Shown: piece after piece, positions 22,658-32,830 of the stretch | How positions within the stretch are numbered: position 1 is the stretch's first letter | Layout of the letters: every line of letters begins with the position of its first letter | Source of the DNA: Hemileia vastatrix | Lineage: Eukaryota > Basidiomycota > Pucciniomycetes > Pucciniales > Zaghouaniaceae | Reading direction: 5' to 3' | Length of the DNA: 64,000 nt | Assembly: GCA_030280995.1 (NCBI GenBank) | Contig: JASXTE010000011.1 | Span: 7,757,501 to 7,821,500, forward strand | Position numbers and translations under genes: made by a program | Notes under the pieces: model-generated | The model's database searches: none | Told to the model about the DNA's origin: nothing | Seen by the model: the letters and a program-made list of their open reading frames with translations, nothing else

Positions 22658-25600
22658 TTAATTCATTGGCTGAAGGATTTTATCTTTTGGTTTAATACCG
22701 AGGTCTTCACAACCAACGCATTCTGTTGGCAAAAGGCAATGAGTCCCAAACAAAATCAAAAACTAAAAGAAAAAACTGAGATATAGGTGAACATGTTAGT
22801 ATATACATAATATTCTAATTCATACTTATTATTATAATCTTTTTTGCATTACTTGTCCCGAAGTGGACTGATACTAACTGTATGTAGAAGAGAGAGAAGT
22901 GTATTGTGCTAGCGTGAGAAGTTGTAGTTATGGTATATATAGCTATCAAGTGTTCATCTATTACCATATCTTTTGTCTTCTTTTGCTCATCATCTCATCT
23001 CATCTCTCTACACGTACTCACTTGAATATACAGGTGTGTACCATTACTATCATAAGTTGATTTTTACATTTAATTGTTATTGTTATAGGTTAGCGCATTA
23101 CTATCAGCGATTTCAGCTTCATCCACAGTGTTACTAGAGGAGAAGACTTACGCTAGATTAAAGGTGTGCTCTAACTGTAGTTTCCTATTGTTACTATTAT
23201 ATTCATACTCCACTATGTTTGTAGGTTAGCACAACACTGTTCTCTTGTGATCCATATTATTTACGAGTAGATCTCATATCATACAGGTGTGCTTATCTTT
23301 GCAATTAAATATCTTTTGTCTTCTTTTGCTCATCATCTCATCTCATCTCTCTACACGTACTCACTTGAATATACAGGTTAGCGCATTACTATCAGCGATT
23401 TCAGCTTCATCCACAGTGTTACTAGAGGAGAAGACTTACGCTAGATTAAAGGTTAGCACAACACTGTTCTCTTGTGATCCATATTATTTACGAGTAGATC
23501 TCATATCATACAGGTTAGCGCATTACTATCAGCGATTTCAGCTTCATCCACAGTGTTACTAGAGGAGAAGACTTACGCTAGATTAAAGGTTAGCGCATTA
23601 CTATCAGCGATTTCAGCTTCATCCACAGTGTTACTAGAGGAGAAGACTTACGCTAGATTAAAGGCTTTTATTATTCTTTCACATTATCAGTACCAGCTCA
23701 CGTACTTAAGCACAAACAACAACTAGTAACACTAGTAACATGGACAACAATAGCATCCGTGAATTAATCTCTGCACTTGAAAACAAAAATGACACAAAAC
23801 TCGGAAGTGACAATTACTTTACCTGGGCTGCTCACATGGAAGGTCTTCTCTTCGAAAATGAACTGTGGGAAGTAACCGAAAACGAGTTTATAATAACAAC
23901 TACTGAAAAAGAAGATGGGACAACAATCACGTCTCCAAGTGCAAATGAGATCAAGAAGCGCCTTAAGACAAACATGAAAGCGTATTCAATGATTCTTCGA
24001 CATCTTGACCATGAAAACACGATGCTAATTTGCGACAGTCCAGAGCTAAAAGGAGATCCATACAAAACATGGATGAAACTGAAAGAGAAACATGCTGAAG
24101 TAAATCAATTCACTAAAGCCGCTGCCTACAAATCATTAAATGATCTGACTTACACTACGGATCTCAAAACCTTTATTAACGATATCCGAAAAGTCCTACG
24201 AAATTTGAGAAATGCTAAAATCAGCTATGAAGGCGACACTGTAGCTACTCAAATAATTATGAAATTACCTGATCAATATCAAACCACAGCTCAAAATATC
24301 CTGGCTTCTGGAAAGGTAACCATGATGAATGTCCTGGCAGTACTCGAACAGACTAGCAAATTTCACAATCTTCAGGACAACCAATCGAACGAATCTAAGA
24401 CTAGCAAAGCCCTTATTGCCGACTCAAGTAAAACTGAAACGTCGAAGTCCAGAGAAAGAAAACCGCGAAAGAAATGCACGTACTGTAATAAAACAGGACA
24501 TCTTGAAAGCGAATGCTGGGAGAAGGTTGGAAAACCAAGCTGGGTCGAACAACGCGATCAATGGAAGAAAGAGATGGCTGAGAAGAATAAAAAAACTAAT
24601 GAGTCAGCTATGATGGCGTACAATCAGTATGTTCTTATCTCTTCTATCGACAACAACACCAACCTGAAACCAATCCTTGATTCAGGAGCCACGTCAACGA
24701 TGATTAGAAACCGAAAGTACTTCTGGACATATCAGAGTACTAAGTTCGATATTGTGACTGGAAATGAAAACACAGAATGTGTTGGAAAGGGAACTGTTAA
24801 ATTGGTTGAAGGGAAAAATGTTGTGACTCTTAATGCACTACATGTACCTAAATTACCGTATGATCTTGTGGCAACTATTGAGTTTTGGAGAAAAAATTAT
24901 CAAGTTGAATTTGCTAAGAATCCCGAAAGATGCATCATCAGTAATAAAAATCTTAAATTCAATGCAGATATCGAGAACAATCTTTGCAAAATGCGTGGAA
25001 ACTTCAAACCAGCTGAGTCCGCACTGATTTGCTCTGTAAAAATGTGGCATGATAGACTGGGACATCCAAACTCGAAGTATACAAAGTCAACTGTTGGTGA
25101 GACGTTGGACGACAGTCAGTTCTTCTGTGAAATCTGCGAAATGACAAAAGCGAAGAAACTACCATTTCAAGGACATTTTCCAACACCAAAGAAACCTCTG
25201 GAAGTGATCCACACCGATCTTAGTGGCAGAATCAATCCACCAACCAACAGTGGCTATGAGTACTATATGAAGATCACAGATGGATTAACTTCAACTCGTG
25301 CAGTATACCTGTTAAAAAACAAAGATGAGGCACTATCTAAATTAACGGAATTTAAGACAAAATATGAAAATATCTGTGAATCAAAAATTAAGACTATTGT
25401 AACAGATGGAGGAGGAGAATACTGCTCGAATAAATTTGAAACATACCTTAAAGACAATGGTATTTTCCATCAAATCACTGCGCCTTATACACCTGAGCAG
25501 AACCCAATCAGCGAGCGAGGAAATCGAATCACCACCGAGAAAGCTCGAGCGATGCTGTTCCAATCAGGGCTACCACTTAGCTATTGGGGAGAAGCAGTAA

Positions 25601-28600
25601 TAACAGCAGTATATTTGGAAAATCTGATAGTTAGTAAGGCTGCAAATATGATATCACCATATGAAGCACTTACCGGCAGAAAACCAAAAATAACACATCT
25701 ACACCCGTTTGGATGCCTAGCTATTGCCAATATTCCAAAACAACAGAGGAAAAATAAGTTTGCTCCGACAGGCACCAGATGTGTTCTACTTGGGTATTCT
25801 GAAGGAAACAACAACTATAAGTTGATGGAAATTCAAACAAAAAGAATAATCTTCACTCACAACGCCACATTCAATGAGTCAGTGTTTCCTATGAAAGATT
25901 GCAACAGCCCAAAAGAAATGTTCAATATCGTCACCATAAGTCACACAACAGAGACACCAACAAATCAAAATGTTGAAGATGATGAGGAATTTCATGATGC
26001 AGTAGAGGAACAAATAGAAGAACAGTCAGCAGATACTGAAAATCCAGTAACCAGACGACTAATCTTACGCCTTGGTCCACCGCCACCTGAAAATCAATCA
26101 GATCAGTATTCTGGACCCACCCTGAGATCTCATACCAGGAAGGTGATAAATGAACTTGAAGGTACCCACAATGCTTTAATAAACTTTGTCGAACAACAAA
26201 ACACAGATCCTGACAATTACAGAAAGGCAATCAGTGGGTCTCAAAGGTCACACTGGATAAGTGCAATTAAAGAAGAACTTGACTCACTTCATGAAAATCA
26301 CGTGTGGTGTATCGTCCCTGCTAATCATCAAAAAACAATACCTACCCGTTGGATCTTCAAAACAAAGTATGATGAAAATGGAGTCCTTAACAAATTTAAA
26401 GCAAGACTGGTTATCAAAGGCTATCTACAAAGACATGGAATAGACTTCAACGAAACGTTTGCACCTACCGGGAGACTGGCAACCCTTCGAACGATCTTTG
26501 CGCTTGCTGCTATTGAAGGATTACCGATGCATCAACTTGATATAAAGACTGCATTCCTAAACAGTAATCTTGACGAAGACATCTTTATTCAACCTCCAGA
26601 AGGTTTTACTGAGTGGTTGGATAGATCAAACTTGAACTGTAAAAAGGAGATAGAGCAATTAAATGGTGGTAGCAGAGTTTTAAAATTAAAAAAAGCACTC
26701 TACGGTTTAAAGCAGGCACCTAGAGCCTGGTATCAGGAGGTATCTAAGTGGTTCCATAAACATAAGTTTAAAACCAGCAATAGCGATCCCTGTTTATTTA
26801 TTAGAAAAGATTCAAATGATGACTATTTATATGTGTTTATTTGGGTGGATGACATGGCTATCATTGGACACGGGGCTCATCAATTTCATGCTGAATTATC
26901 GAAGGATTTCAAGGTACATGACTTCACAAAAGCAACTTATCTACTGGGTATACAAATTACTCGACTAAATAGTACTTCTGTTCAACTACACCAAAGTCAG
27001 TACATAGCAGATCTATTAGAAACCTTCGGTATGACAGACTGCAAAATTAATCCTACTCCAATGCAATCAAATATCCAGCTGTTACCCTCTGATGATGACC
27101 AATACGCTCAGTTTCTGAAAACAGGAAATGACTATCGAAGTATCATTGGAAGTATTGGCTATCTAGCACAATGTACTCGACCGGATATCACCCATGCTGT
27201 CAACTATTTATCTCAGTTCCTCATAAAACCAAATCAGTCTCACTGGCAAGCGGCACTCCGAATTCTAAGATATCTCAAGGGTACAGCCAATGTTGGCCTA
27301 CTGTACTCACGAGACTTCAAAACATTAATACCCACGAAAATCAATATTAGCAATCAAGCACCTACAGGTTTCAGTGATGCGGATTGGGCTGGATGTAATC
27401 TAACACGTAGATCAACTAATGGGTATGCCTTTCTGCTCGGTGGAGGTGCTATTTCTTGGAAGAGCAAAAAGCAAAACACTGTTTCCACATCAGCCACTGA
27501 ATCTGAGTATAAGGGATATCTTGATGCAGGATTAGAAGGAGTATGGTTGCGAAAACTGCTAAGTGAACTAGGGTATGAAAACAATCAAGGAACGTTACTT
27601 TATGGAGATAATCAAGGAGCAATAGCATTGTCAAAGAATCCCGTAGCTCACAAACGAACAAAACATATTGAAGTACATTTCAACTGGGTCAGGGAAAAAG
27701 TACTTGATGGCGAATTAAATCTCAAATACTGCTCTACGCACGACATGGTTGCAGACATCATGACAAAAGCACTGGATCGTACAAAATTTGAAAAATTTAG
27801 AACAGATCTAGGCCTGAATGAATGTCGACGCACTATTGGTTCAAGTAATGAGGTGGAGTGTTAGTATATACATAATATTCTAATTCATACTTATTATTAT
27901 AATCTTTTTTGCATTACTTGTCCCGAAGTGGACTGATACTAACTGTATGTAGAAGAGAGAGAAGTGTATTGTGCTAGCGTGAGAAGTTGTAGTTATGGTA
28001 TATATAGCTATCAAGTGTTCATCTATTACCATATCTTTTGTCTTCTTTTGCTCATCATCTCATCTCATCTCTCTACACGTACTCACTTGAATATACAGGT
28101 GTGTACCATTACTATCATAAGTTGATTTTTACATTTAATTGTTATTGTTATAGGTTAGCGCATTACTATCAGCGATTTCAGCTTCATCCACAGTGTTACT
28201 AGAGGAGAAGACTTACGCTAGATTAAAGGTGTGCTCTAACTGTAGTTTCCTATTGTTACTATTATATTCATACTCCACTATGTTTGTAGGTTAGCACAAC
28301 ACTGTTCTCTTGTGATCCATATTATTTACGAGTAGATCTCATATCATACAGGTGTGCTTATCTTTGCAATTAAATATCTTTTGTCTTCTTTTGCTCATCA
28401 TCTCATCTCATCTCTCTACACGTACTCACTTGAATATACAGGTTAGCGCATTACTATCAGCGATTTCAGCTTCATCCACAGTGTTACTAGAGGAGAAGAC
28501 TTACGCTAGATTAAAGGTTAGCACAACACTGTTCTCTTGTGATCCATATTATTTACGAGTAGATCTCATATCATACAGGTTAGCGCATTACTATCAGCGA

Positions 28601-29471
28601 TTTCAGCTTCATCCACAGTGTTACTAGAGGAGAAGACTTACGCTAGATTAAAGGTTAGCGCATTACTATCAGCGATTTCAGCTTCATCCACAGTGTTACT
28701 AGAGGAGAAGACTTACGCTAGATTAAAGGCTTTTATTATTCTTTCAGAACATATACTTACGTCCTGGTGTTTTGAGTTTCTTACAACGAAACGTTCTACG
28801 CTTCAGCGCCGCGCACTCTGAAATTCGGGTTAAATTAAAAACCGAAATAAAATAACCAAATATAGTTGAATGTATTCTTACCTGCTGGGGTTGCGCGTTT
28901 TGGACAAGTCTCCCGAGGTGCTCCGCAATCTGAAATTTGAAAGAGTCAGACTGGTGGCATTTATTATTGAAATTTTACAATTTTCTAAAGTGAAACTCAC
29001 CAACACCACCATTTCTGGAAGAGTATGAAATGCATTTCTGTATAGAAAATTCGGCCTTTTCATCAACCCCACTGTTCCAGTCGTCAAGACGAAGAGTAGG
29101 TTTACAGCCTTCAGCTTCACCTTGAGTTTTTTTGAAAATAACAATGTTGAAAAAGGGTCAGGAAGTGCCAAAACGGCTAAAATCACAATCATGAAGATTG
29201 ATAATTTACCTACATACCCCAAATCATTGCAGCCATCACAAACATATGATGAGGAAACCGTATCACATTCTATAAAAATGCGGATTGTGCATCATCAATT
29301 TAGTGTTTATACCAAAACATATGGCAAGAAAGGTACGCTGAGCTTACGGTATTTTGGTCCTTCCTCTGCCCATTGAATGAACTTTGTGCATTTCATATCG
29401 TCAGCCATAGCGATTGAAATTAAGAAGCTACAAAAGACAACTAAAAAAATATATTTCATCAGGCTCAACAT
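22658..29471 (-). CDS. Small secreted cysteine-rich protein, six exons, Copia in intron 5
   Basis: Exons on minus: 29348-29471, 29210-29269, 29001-29108, 28882-28929, 28761-28817 and 22658-22722. Together they give 153 codons with no stop. Residues 1-23 are a signal peptide (hydrophobic core IFLVVFCSFLISIA, likely cleaved after AMA). The mature part has 12 cysteines, at 28, 43, 52, 55, 63, 87, 99, 106, 115, 125, 134 and 137. All five introns are GT..AG and phase 1, and in each case the split codon is followed at once by a Cys codon. Introns are 78, 101, 71 and 64 bp. The fifth would be 80 bp without the 5953-bp Copia element and its GAACA duplication. Size, signal peptide and cysteines match the general profile of secreted effector candidates of plant-parasitic fungi, but no known family is recognised. 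The exon chain is my reconstruction. Intron 2 ends in AAG rather than YAG. Confidence 0.75.
22934..22941 (+). promoter_or_regulatory. TATA box of the Copia LTR
   Basis: TATATATA lies 32 bp upstream of 22966, the first base of the segment that is repeated without introns downstream. That spacing is normal for a TATA-driven start, so 22966 is the probable cap site. The copy in the 3' LTR is at 27999-28006. Confidence 0.65.
22966..23286 (+). repeat. Copia leader segment A-intron-B-intron-C
   Basis: Unit A is 22966-23033 (68 bp), intron 1 23034-23088 (55 bp, GTGTGT..TATAG), unit B 23089-23163 (75 bp), intron 2 23164-23224 (61 bp, GTGTGC..TGTAG) and unit C 23225-23286 (62 bp). B and C both begin GTTAGC. 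After C comes GTGTGC again, a further donor-like sequence. The introns are inferred by comparison with the intron-less copies downstream in the same LTR. Confidence 0.8.
23309..23663 (+). repeat. Intron-less copies A'B'C'B''B''' in the Copia LTR
   Basis: A' 23309-23376, B' 23377-23451, C' 23452-23513, B'' 23514-23588 and B''' 23589-23663. Each has the same length as, and looks identical to, the units upstream, but joins directly at AG|GTTAG. A'B'C' equals the spliced product of 22966-23286. B'' follows C' and B''' follows B'', as in exon repetition. The 3' LTR has the same array at 28374-28728. Short ORFs across it are incidental. Confidence 0.85.
23740..27864 (+). CDS. Copia gag-pol polyprotein
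   Basis: 1374 codons, uninterrupted. Residues 1-215 are Copia-type gag. The zinc knuckle CTYCNKTGHLESEC is at 246-259. Protease has DSGA at 314-317. The integrase zinc site has H437, H442, C463 and C466. The catalytic triad is D493, D556 and E592. RT starts near 850: D934 is in HQLDIKTAFLN, and the active site WVDDMA has D1037 and D1038. RNase H carboxylates are D1213, E1254 and D1290 with D1339 near the end. The order protease-integrase-RT-RNase H defines Ty1/Copia. Gag and pol share one frame, so the Gag to Gag-Pol ratio is not set by frameshifting. The last codon and the stop (TGT TAG) are the first six bases of the 3' LTR. The start is the first ATG after the leader, in an A-rich context ending AACATGG. 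Confidence 0.96.
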   Translation: MDNNSIRELISALENKNDTKLGSDNYFTWAAHMEGLLFENELWEVTENEFIITTTEKEDGTTITSPSANEIKKRLKTNMKAYSMILRHLDHENTMLICDSPELKGDPYKTWMKLKEKHAEVNQFTKAAAYKSLNDLTYTTDLKTFINDIRKVLRNLRNAKISYEGDTVATQIIMKLPDQYQTTAQNILASGKVTMMNVLAVLEQTSKFHNLQDNQSNESKTSKALIADSSKTETSKSRERKPRKKCTYCNKTGHLESECWEKVGKPSWVEQRDQWKKEMAEKNKKTNESAMMAYNQYVLISSIDNNTNLKPILDSGATSTMIRNRKYFWTYQSTKFDIVTGNENTECVGKGTVKLVEGKNVVTLNALHVPKLPYDLVATIEFWRKNYQVEFAKNPERCIISNKNLKFNADIENNLCKMRGNFKPAESALICSVKMWHDRLGHPNSKYTKSTVGETLDDSQFFCEICEMTKAKKLPFQGHFPTPKKPLEVIHTDLSGRINPPTNSGYEYYMKITDGLTSTRAVYLLKNKDEALSKLTEFKTKYENICESKIKTIVTDGGGEYCSNKFETYLKDNGIFHQITAPYTPEQNPISERGNRITTEKARAMLFQSGLPLSYWGEAVITAVYLENLIVSKAANMISPYEALTGRKPKITHLHPFGCLAIANIPKQQRKNKFAPTGTRCVLLGYSEGNNNYKLMEIQTKRIIFTHNATFNESVFPMKDCNSPKEMFNIVTISHTTETPTNQNVEDDEEFHDAVEEQIEEQSADTENPVTRRLILRLGPPPPENQSDQYSGPTLRSHTRKVINELEGTHNALINFVEQQNTDPDNYRKAISGSQRSHWISAIKEELDSLHENHVWCIVPANHQKTIPTRWIFKTKYDENGVLNKFKARLVIKGYLQRHGIDFNETFAPTGRLATLRTIFALAAIEGLPMHQLDIKTAFLNSNLDEDIFIQPPEGFTEWLDRSNLNCKKEIEQLNGGSRVLKLKKALYGLKQAPRAWYQEVSKWFHKHKFKTSNSDPCLFIRKDSNDDYLYVFIWVDDMAIIGHGAHQFHAELSKDFKVHDFTKATYLLGIQITRLNSTSVQLHQSQYIADLLETFGMTDCKINPTPMQSNIQLLPSDDDQYAQFLKTGNDYRSIIGSIGYLAQCTRPDITHAVNYLSQFLIKPNQSHWQAALRILRYLKGTANVGLLYSRDFKTLIPTKINISNQAPTGFSDADWAGCNLTRRSTNGYAFLLGGGAISWKSKKQNTVSTSATESEYKGYLDAGLEGVWLRKLLSELGYENNQGTLLYGDNQGAIALSKNPVAHKRTKHIEVHFNWVREKVLDGELNLKYCSTHDMVADIMTKALDRTKFEKFRTDLGLNECRRTIGSSNEVEC
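27850..27858 (+). promoter_or_regulatory. Polypurine tract of the Copia element
   Basis: GAGGTGGAG directly precedes the 3' LTR and overlaps the coding sequence, so it also encodes residues near the end of the polyprotein (EVE). Confidence 0.7.
27859..28746 (+). repeat. 3' LTR of the Copia element
   Basis: 888 bp. I found no difference from the 5' LTR when reading the two side by side. It carries the same introns and the same intron-less repeat array. Its opening TGTTAG supplies the gag-pol stop codon. Confidence 0.95.
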
Positions 29472-29737
29472 GTTGCGTGACTTAACAACAAGTCGGTTCA
29501 GAATCTAATTTTTTTTTGAGATTTAAAGCTCTTGAATACTGGAATCAGTTAAGAGGAAAGTAACACGAGAGATAAGTTTGCGTGTGATGAGACAATTGGG
29601 GAAAGAGGTTGCTCCTCTTATCTTTTCAAGCTGGAAGAAGCTCCTACCAAACTATTCTTATACATTCCAGAATTCATTGTTATGGTACATTCTTCCTTGG
29701 CGGTTTTCACTTGAGTTACAGCCACCATTATACACGA

Positions 29738-29953
29738 GGTATTGATTACAGCCAAGTAGGAAAAGCTTGCGGAGTTTTTGACGAAAAAATCAAAGTTTCT
29801 CTCACCAAAAAAAAAAAACGATTTGCCTATTCAAACGAGTGGGCGATAGGTGGTCGAAAGTACTTTCTTTTCAATTGAATATTTTTTTTCCAAGAGAAAC
29901 TTTGATTTTTTTTGTAAAAAATTACTTAAGCCTTTTCCTCTTAGCTGAATGAC
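29738..29953. mobile_element. Foldback (MITE-like) element upstream of the secreted-protein gene
   Basis: Two arms of about 60 bp are inverted copies at roughly 80% identity. The inner ends share AAAATCAAAGTTTCTCT (left near 29785-29801, inverted at 29894-29911), and the outer ends share the pattern CAGCCAAGTAGGAAAAGCTT against CAGCTAAGAGGAAAAGGCTT. The loop is about 90 bp. No target duplication is certain and no ORF is present. It lies about 270 bp upstream of the gene start, so it could affect the promoter. Confidence 0.6.
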
Positions 29954-30643
29954 AGTCTCTAAATGGTGCTAACTGTATAGCTACACCAAAGAAAGCTTTT
30001 TGCGCGTGTTGAGAAATCTCTCCAGCCTTTCACAATAATGTGTCTGTCAAATAAATTGATTTTCAAGCCAATAATCCAACGGTAACCTAGATGGAGACCG
30101 CCCAGCTTTATGATGTACCACCTGTTACCAAATGTGGCAAGTTGATTGAACTATTTATTTAAACTTACCAAATATGGATGCTATGCACGGCAATGCATAC
30201 CATTAAACAGACACTTGATAATCCCACGCTTTCATTAAAACAAAATGTGAACAAGATTGTTTTTCAAATATTAATATGTATTAGTGAGTGAAAAACATTA
30301 CCATATATGCCATTCAAGCACACCACAAAAAAGGCAACAAGTAAGTCATTTTTCTTTGAAGTACACCTGTTCAGAGCAAGATGTACTTTAACACCATTTT
30401 TTCCCCTTAACACACCATTCATTGGGTACATCCAAGCCTTTCAAGCACTCCATCCCCTTCTATTGATTAGTCAGCACCAGGTACAGTGGCCAGACAAGTG
30501 TTCTGGCCACTTTCTGTTTTGGTCTCAATCTCAAATGCAACACACTACCACCATGAATCATTCTTTCTTTCTGAGTCCCTCAATGGTGTAGATTCAATTT
30601 ATCTTATCAGAAATTCATTTCGCTAGCAATTTTCATGTATATT
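29954..30643. other. Intergenic DNA, no gene seen
   Basis: Moderate AT content. A 9-bp perfect hairpin, GTGGCCAGA / TCTGGCCAC, lies at 30486-30510. The plus ORF at 30307-30591 has no recognisable features. Confidence 0.5.
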
Positions 30644-31009
30644 AGGGGGTGCCAGTTCTGGCAAACCTGCACTTAACCTAAGTACAGATTTCAAACTAAA
30701 TCAGCGCTTAAATTTTACAAAAAAGTCACTTATTTCAAAAATGGGTGTCAGTTATGAACACAAAACAGCACTTTTTTCTTGATTTTTCTTTTCACAACCA
30801 CATGTTGGCCACAACATTGCTTCCTTGCCAACCCTGCCCCTGTCACATGTGCCACACTGACCTCCATCCCCTCATAAATCCTTGGCACACACCCCTCACT
30901 GAGATTTAAAACATTTTATTGTGACATTCTAAGAAGGAATGTTTTTTCCCTTCTTTTTTTTATGTTTTCAACCTCTTAATATCTTTTATTGTAAAATACC
31001 AGTTTTATA

Positions 31010-32371
31010 ATGCCTCCCAGAAAATCCAACACTCAAAAGGCAACTCAAAAAAATGCTTCATCACAAAGGTCTTCCCATAATGCAAGTCCCTCAGCTGAGA
31101 AATCAAAATCTGGACAGCTAAAAACGGAAGATTATCTCATAATCATCAACTTCTCAAAATTAAATCAGATTAAGACACATGTTTTGGATGTGAGAATTCT
31201 GCCAGAATTGGATGTCCACCTTCATCAAAGGTCAATTACTTTTTGTTGATGGCAAATGAAGTAAAAAAGAAAACAAAAGGGAGAATTGAAATCAATCCTA
31301 AGCAAATGAAGGAGAGGTTCAAAAGTTATCAATCAAAATTTAAAAAAGCTCATTTTTCTTCCACTTCCACCAACTTTGGTATTGATGATGATGGTTTGGA
31401 GAAAGGAATCACCACTGTTTCCAAAAAGCTCAATGTCATGTATCATTTCTACAAGAAAATGGATATTCTTTTTGATTCCAGAGTTGATGTCAACCCTTGG
31501 TTCATACACAATACTACTAAGGATATTACCTCTGGTTTTAAACCATTTATTAATCCTCCCAACACACCTGTACATCATAAACATCAATCCCCTCTAGCAT
31601 CTAGCCTTAATTCACCTAAAGATGATCCTGACTATCAAGCAGAACAATTATTTCAGAGTAAATCTGAGTTCTCAAAGCCCTGATTCTTTGATGTATGTTT
31701 ACATTTTCTTCTTTCATAAATTCTTTGCTAAATTTTTAATTCTTTGTTTTCTAGTCTAATCCTACTCAAAATCAAATTTTAAAAAATATTAACAATTCTG
31801 GAAATGACAATCCTGCTTGGAAGCTGATTTATATGAACTTCCTGAACCCTCTAGATCAAACTCCAAACTAAAGCATAAAGCCTCAACTTAAATGAGCTTG
31901 AAAAATCTTTTAAAATTTGTTAAGACTTCAACCAGCTCTTTTATCTCCTTTTGTTATTATTTTGAGAAAAAAGATATAAGTAAAATTTTGTCACTATATA
32001 TTTTCTTGAATAACATATTTATTTATTTTTTCTATTAAATTTTCTCAGAAAATTCCACCATTGCAAAAAATATCCTCAAATTTGAGAAGATGAAGTTTGA
32101 TCATATGCTAATGAAAGACTAATGGGCCTTGGATTTGGAGGAATTTATTTTTCCTTAATCAAAGTTTGAAAAGGCCAGATTCAATGCAGAGAAGATGGAA
32201 AGAGTTCATCTTTGCTCAGAGCAAACAAAAGACTGCGATTTTCAAAGAGAAATGGAAAGTTTTGAATTAGAAAAGCAAGAAAATATATATAAAAAAGAAT
32301 TTATGATGGAATGTTTAAAAAATGGCCAATCTTATGAGGACATTAAAAAATTACTTGAATTTTTTAATTGA
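31010..32371 (+). pseudogene. Coiled-coil/Myb-like transposon protein, copy A (broken)
   Basis: Starts MPPRKSNTQKATQ, basic and S/T-rich. A frame change near 31180 restores homology to copy B (CPPSSKVN, LLMANE), and the ORF 31243-31683 continues with MKERFKSYQSKFKKAHFSS and FYKKMDILFDSRVDVNP. An intron-like T-rich stretch follows 31683. The acidic/basic coiled-coil C-terminus ends near 32371 (SYEDIKKLLEFFN). The central part looks like the trihelix/Myb-type DNA-binding proteins that often accompany transposases in rust fungi. This is a family impression, not a domain hit. It lies convergent with the Tet-like gene downstream, as in copy B. Confidence 0.5.
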
Positions 32372-32639
32372 TTAATTGTTTTTTATGGTCAATAGTTATG
32401 AAACTACTTTAATAGTTACTTTTAATCTTATCAAAAATAGTTATATCATGAGATTCTGATAACACCATTTATCCTAACAGGACTCTAAAAAATTTCAATT
32501 TTGGAGTTTCAGATAGTAAAATAATAACAACACCTGTGCAAAATTCCTCATCATCAACATAATTTTATCAACTCACAACCAATTTGCATTTCTAAATATA
32601 GCTAATTCAATAAAATTATATATCTTTTTTGATAATTTA

Positions 32640-32830
32640 GAAATACCCTCCCCTGCATTTTATTGAAGTAAGGGGTGGGAATCACCAAAATTTCTCCAAG
32701 TCATCCATTTGGCAAGTCAGATTTAAAATTTTGGCAATACCCTCCCCTGCATTTTATTGAAGTAATGGGTTGAAGTCACTAAAATTTAATATAATTACAT
32801 AAATAAATAAATAAGTGAGATTAGTCAAAT
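32640..32830. repeat. Two copies of a roughly 100-bp intergenic repeat (A locus)
   Basis: The unit contains ATACCCTCCCCTGCATTTTA, then TTGAAGTAAGGGG and ATCACCAAAATTT. It lies between the convergent genes. The same unit occurs four to five times at 58380-58800 in the B locus, so the array length differs between the copies. Confidence 0.75.

Larger units (their letters stand above)
22794..23681 (+). repeat. 5' LTR of the Copia element
   Basis: Starts TGTTAGTATATACATAAT and ends TATTATTCTTTCA. It has three parts: a 5' promoter part with TATA at 22934, a transcribed intron-containing segment (22966-23286), and an intron-less repeat segment (23309-23663). The LTR is long for a Copia element, mainly because of the repeat segment. 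The sequence just after it (CATTATCAGTACCAGCTC) is the place for the primer site, but I cannot match a tRNA. Confidence 0.95.
22794..28746 (+). mobile_element. Intact Ty1/Copia retrotransposon
   Basis: 5953 bp with two 888-bp LTRs that look identical throughout. Perfect 5-bp target duplications GAACA lie at 22789-22793 and 28747-28751. It has one uninterrupted gag-pol ORF (23740-27864). The element lies in intron 5 of the minus-strand secreted-protein gene, in opposite orientation, 14 bp from the exon 5 donor. Its coding region is visibly richer in CpG than the Gypsy elements. Identical LTRs and an open frame point to a very recent insertion and possible activity. Confidence 0.96.

Noticed and set aside
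23287..23562. ORF starting in the Copia LTR (repeated at 28352-28627)
   Set aside because: It runs across the A', B' and C' repeat units and their joints, and both copies exist only because the LTRs are identical. No protein features beyond a chance hydrophobic start.
28878..29222. 114-codon minus ORF over the secreted gene
   Set aside because: It reads through introns 2 and 3 in the wrong frame. The spliced phase-1 model gives a coherent signal peptide and cysteine pattern, which this ORF lacks.
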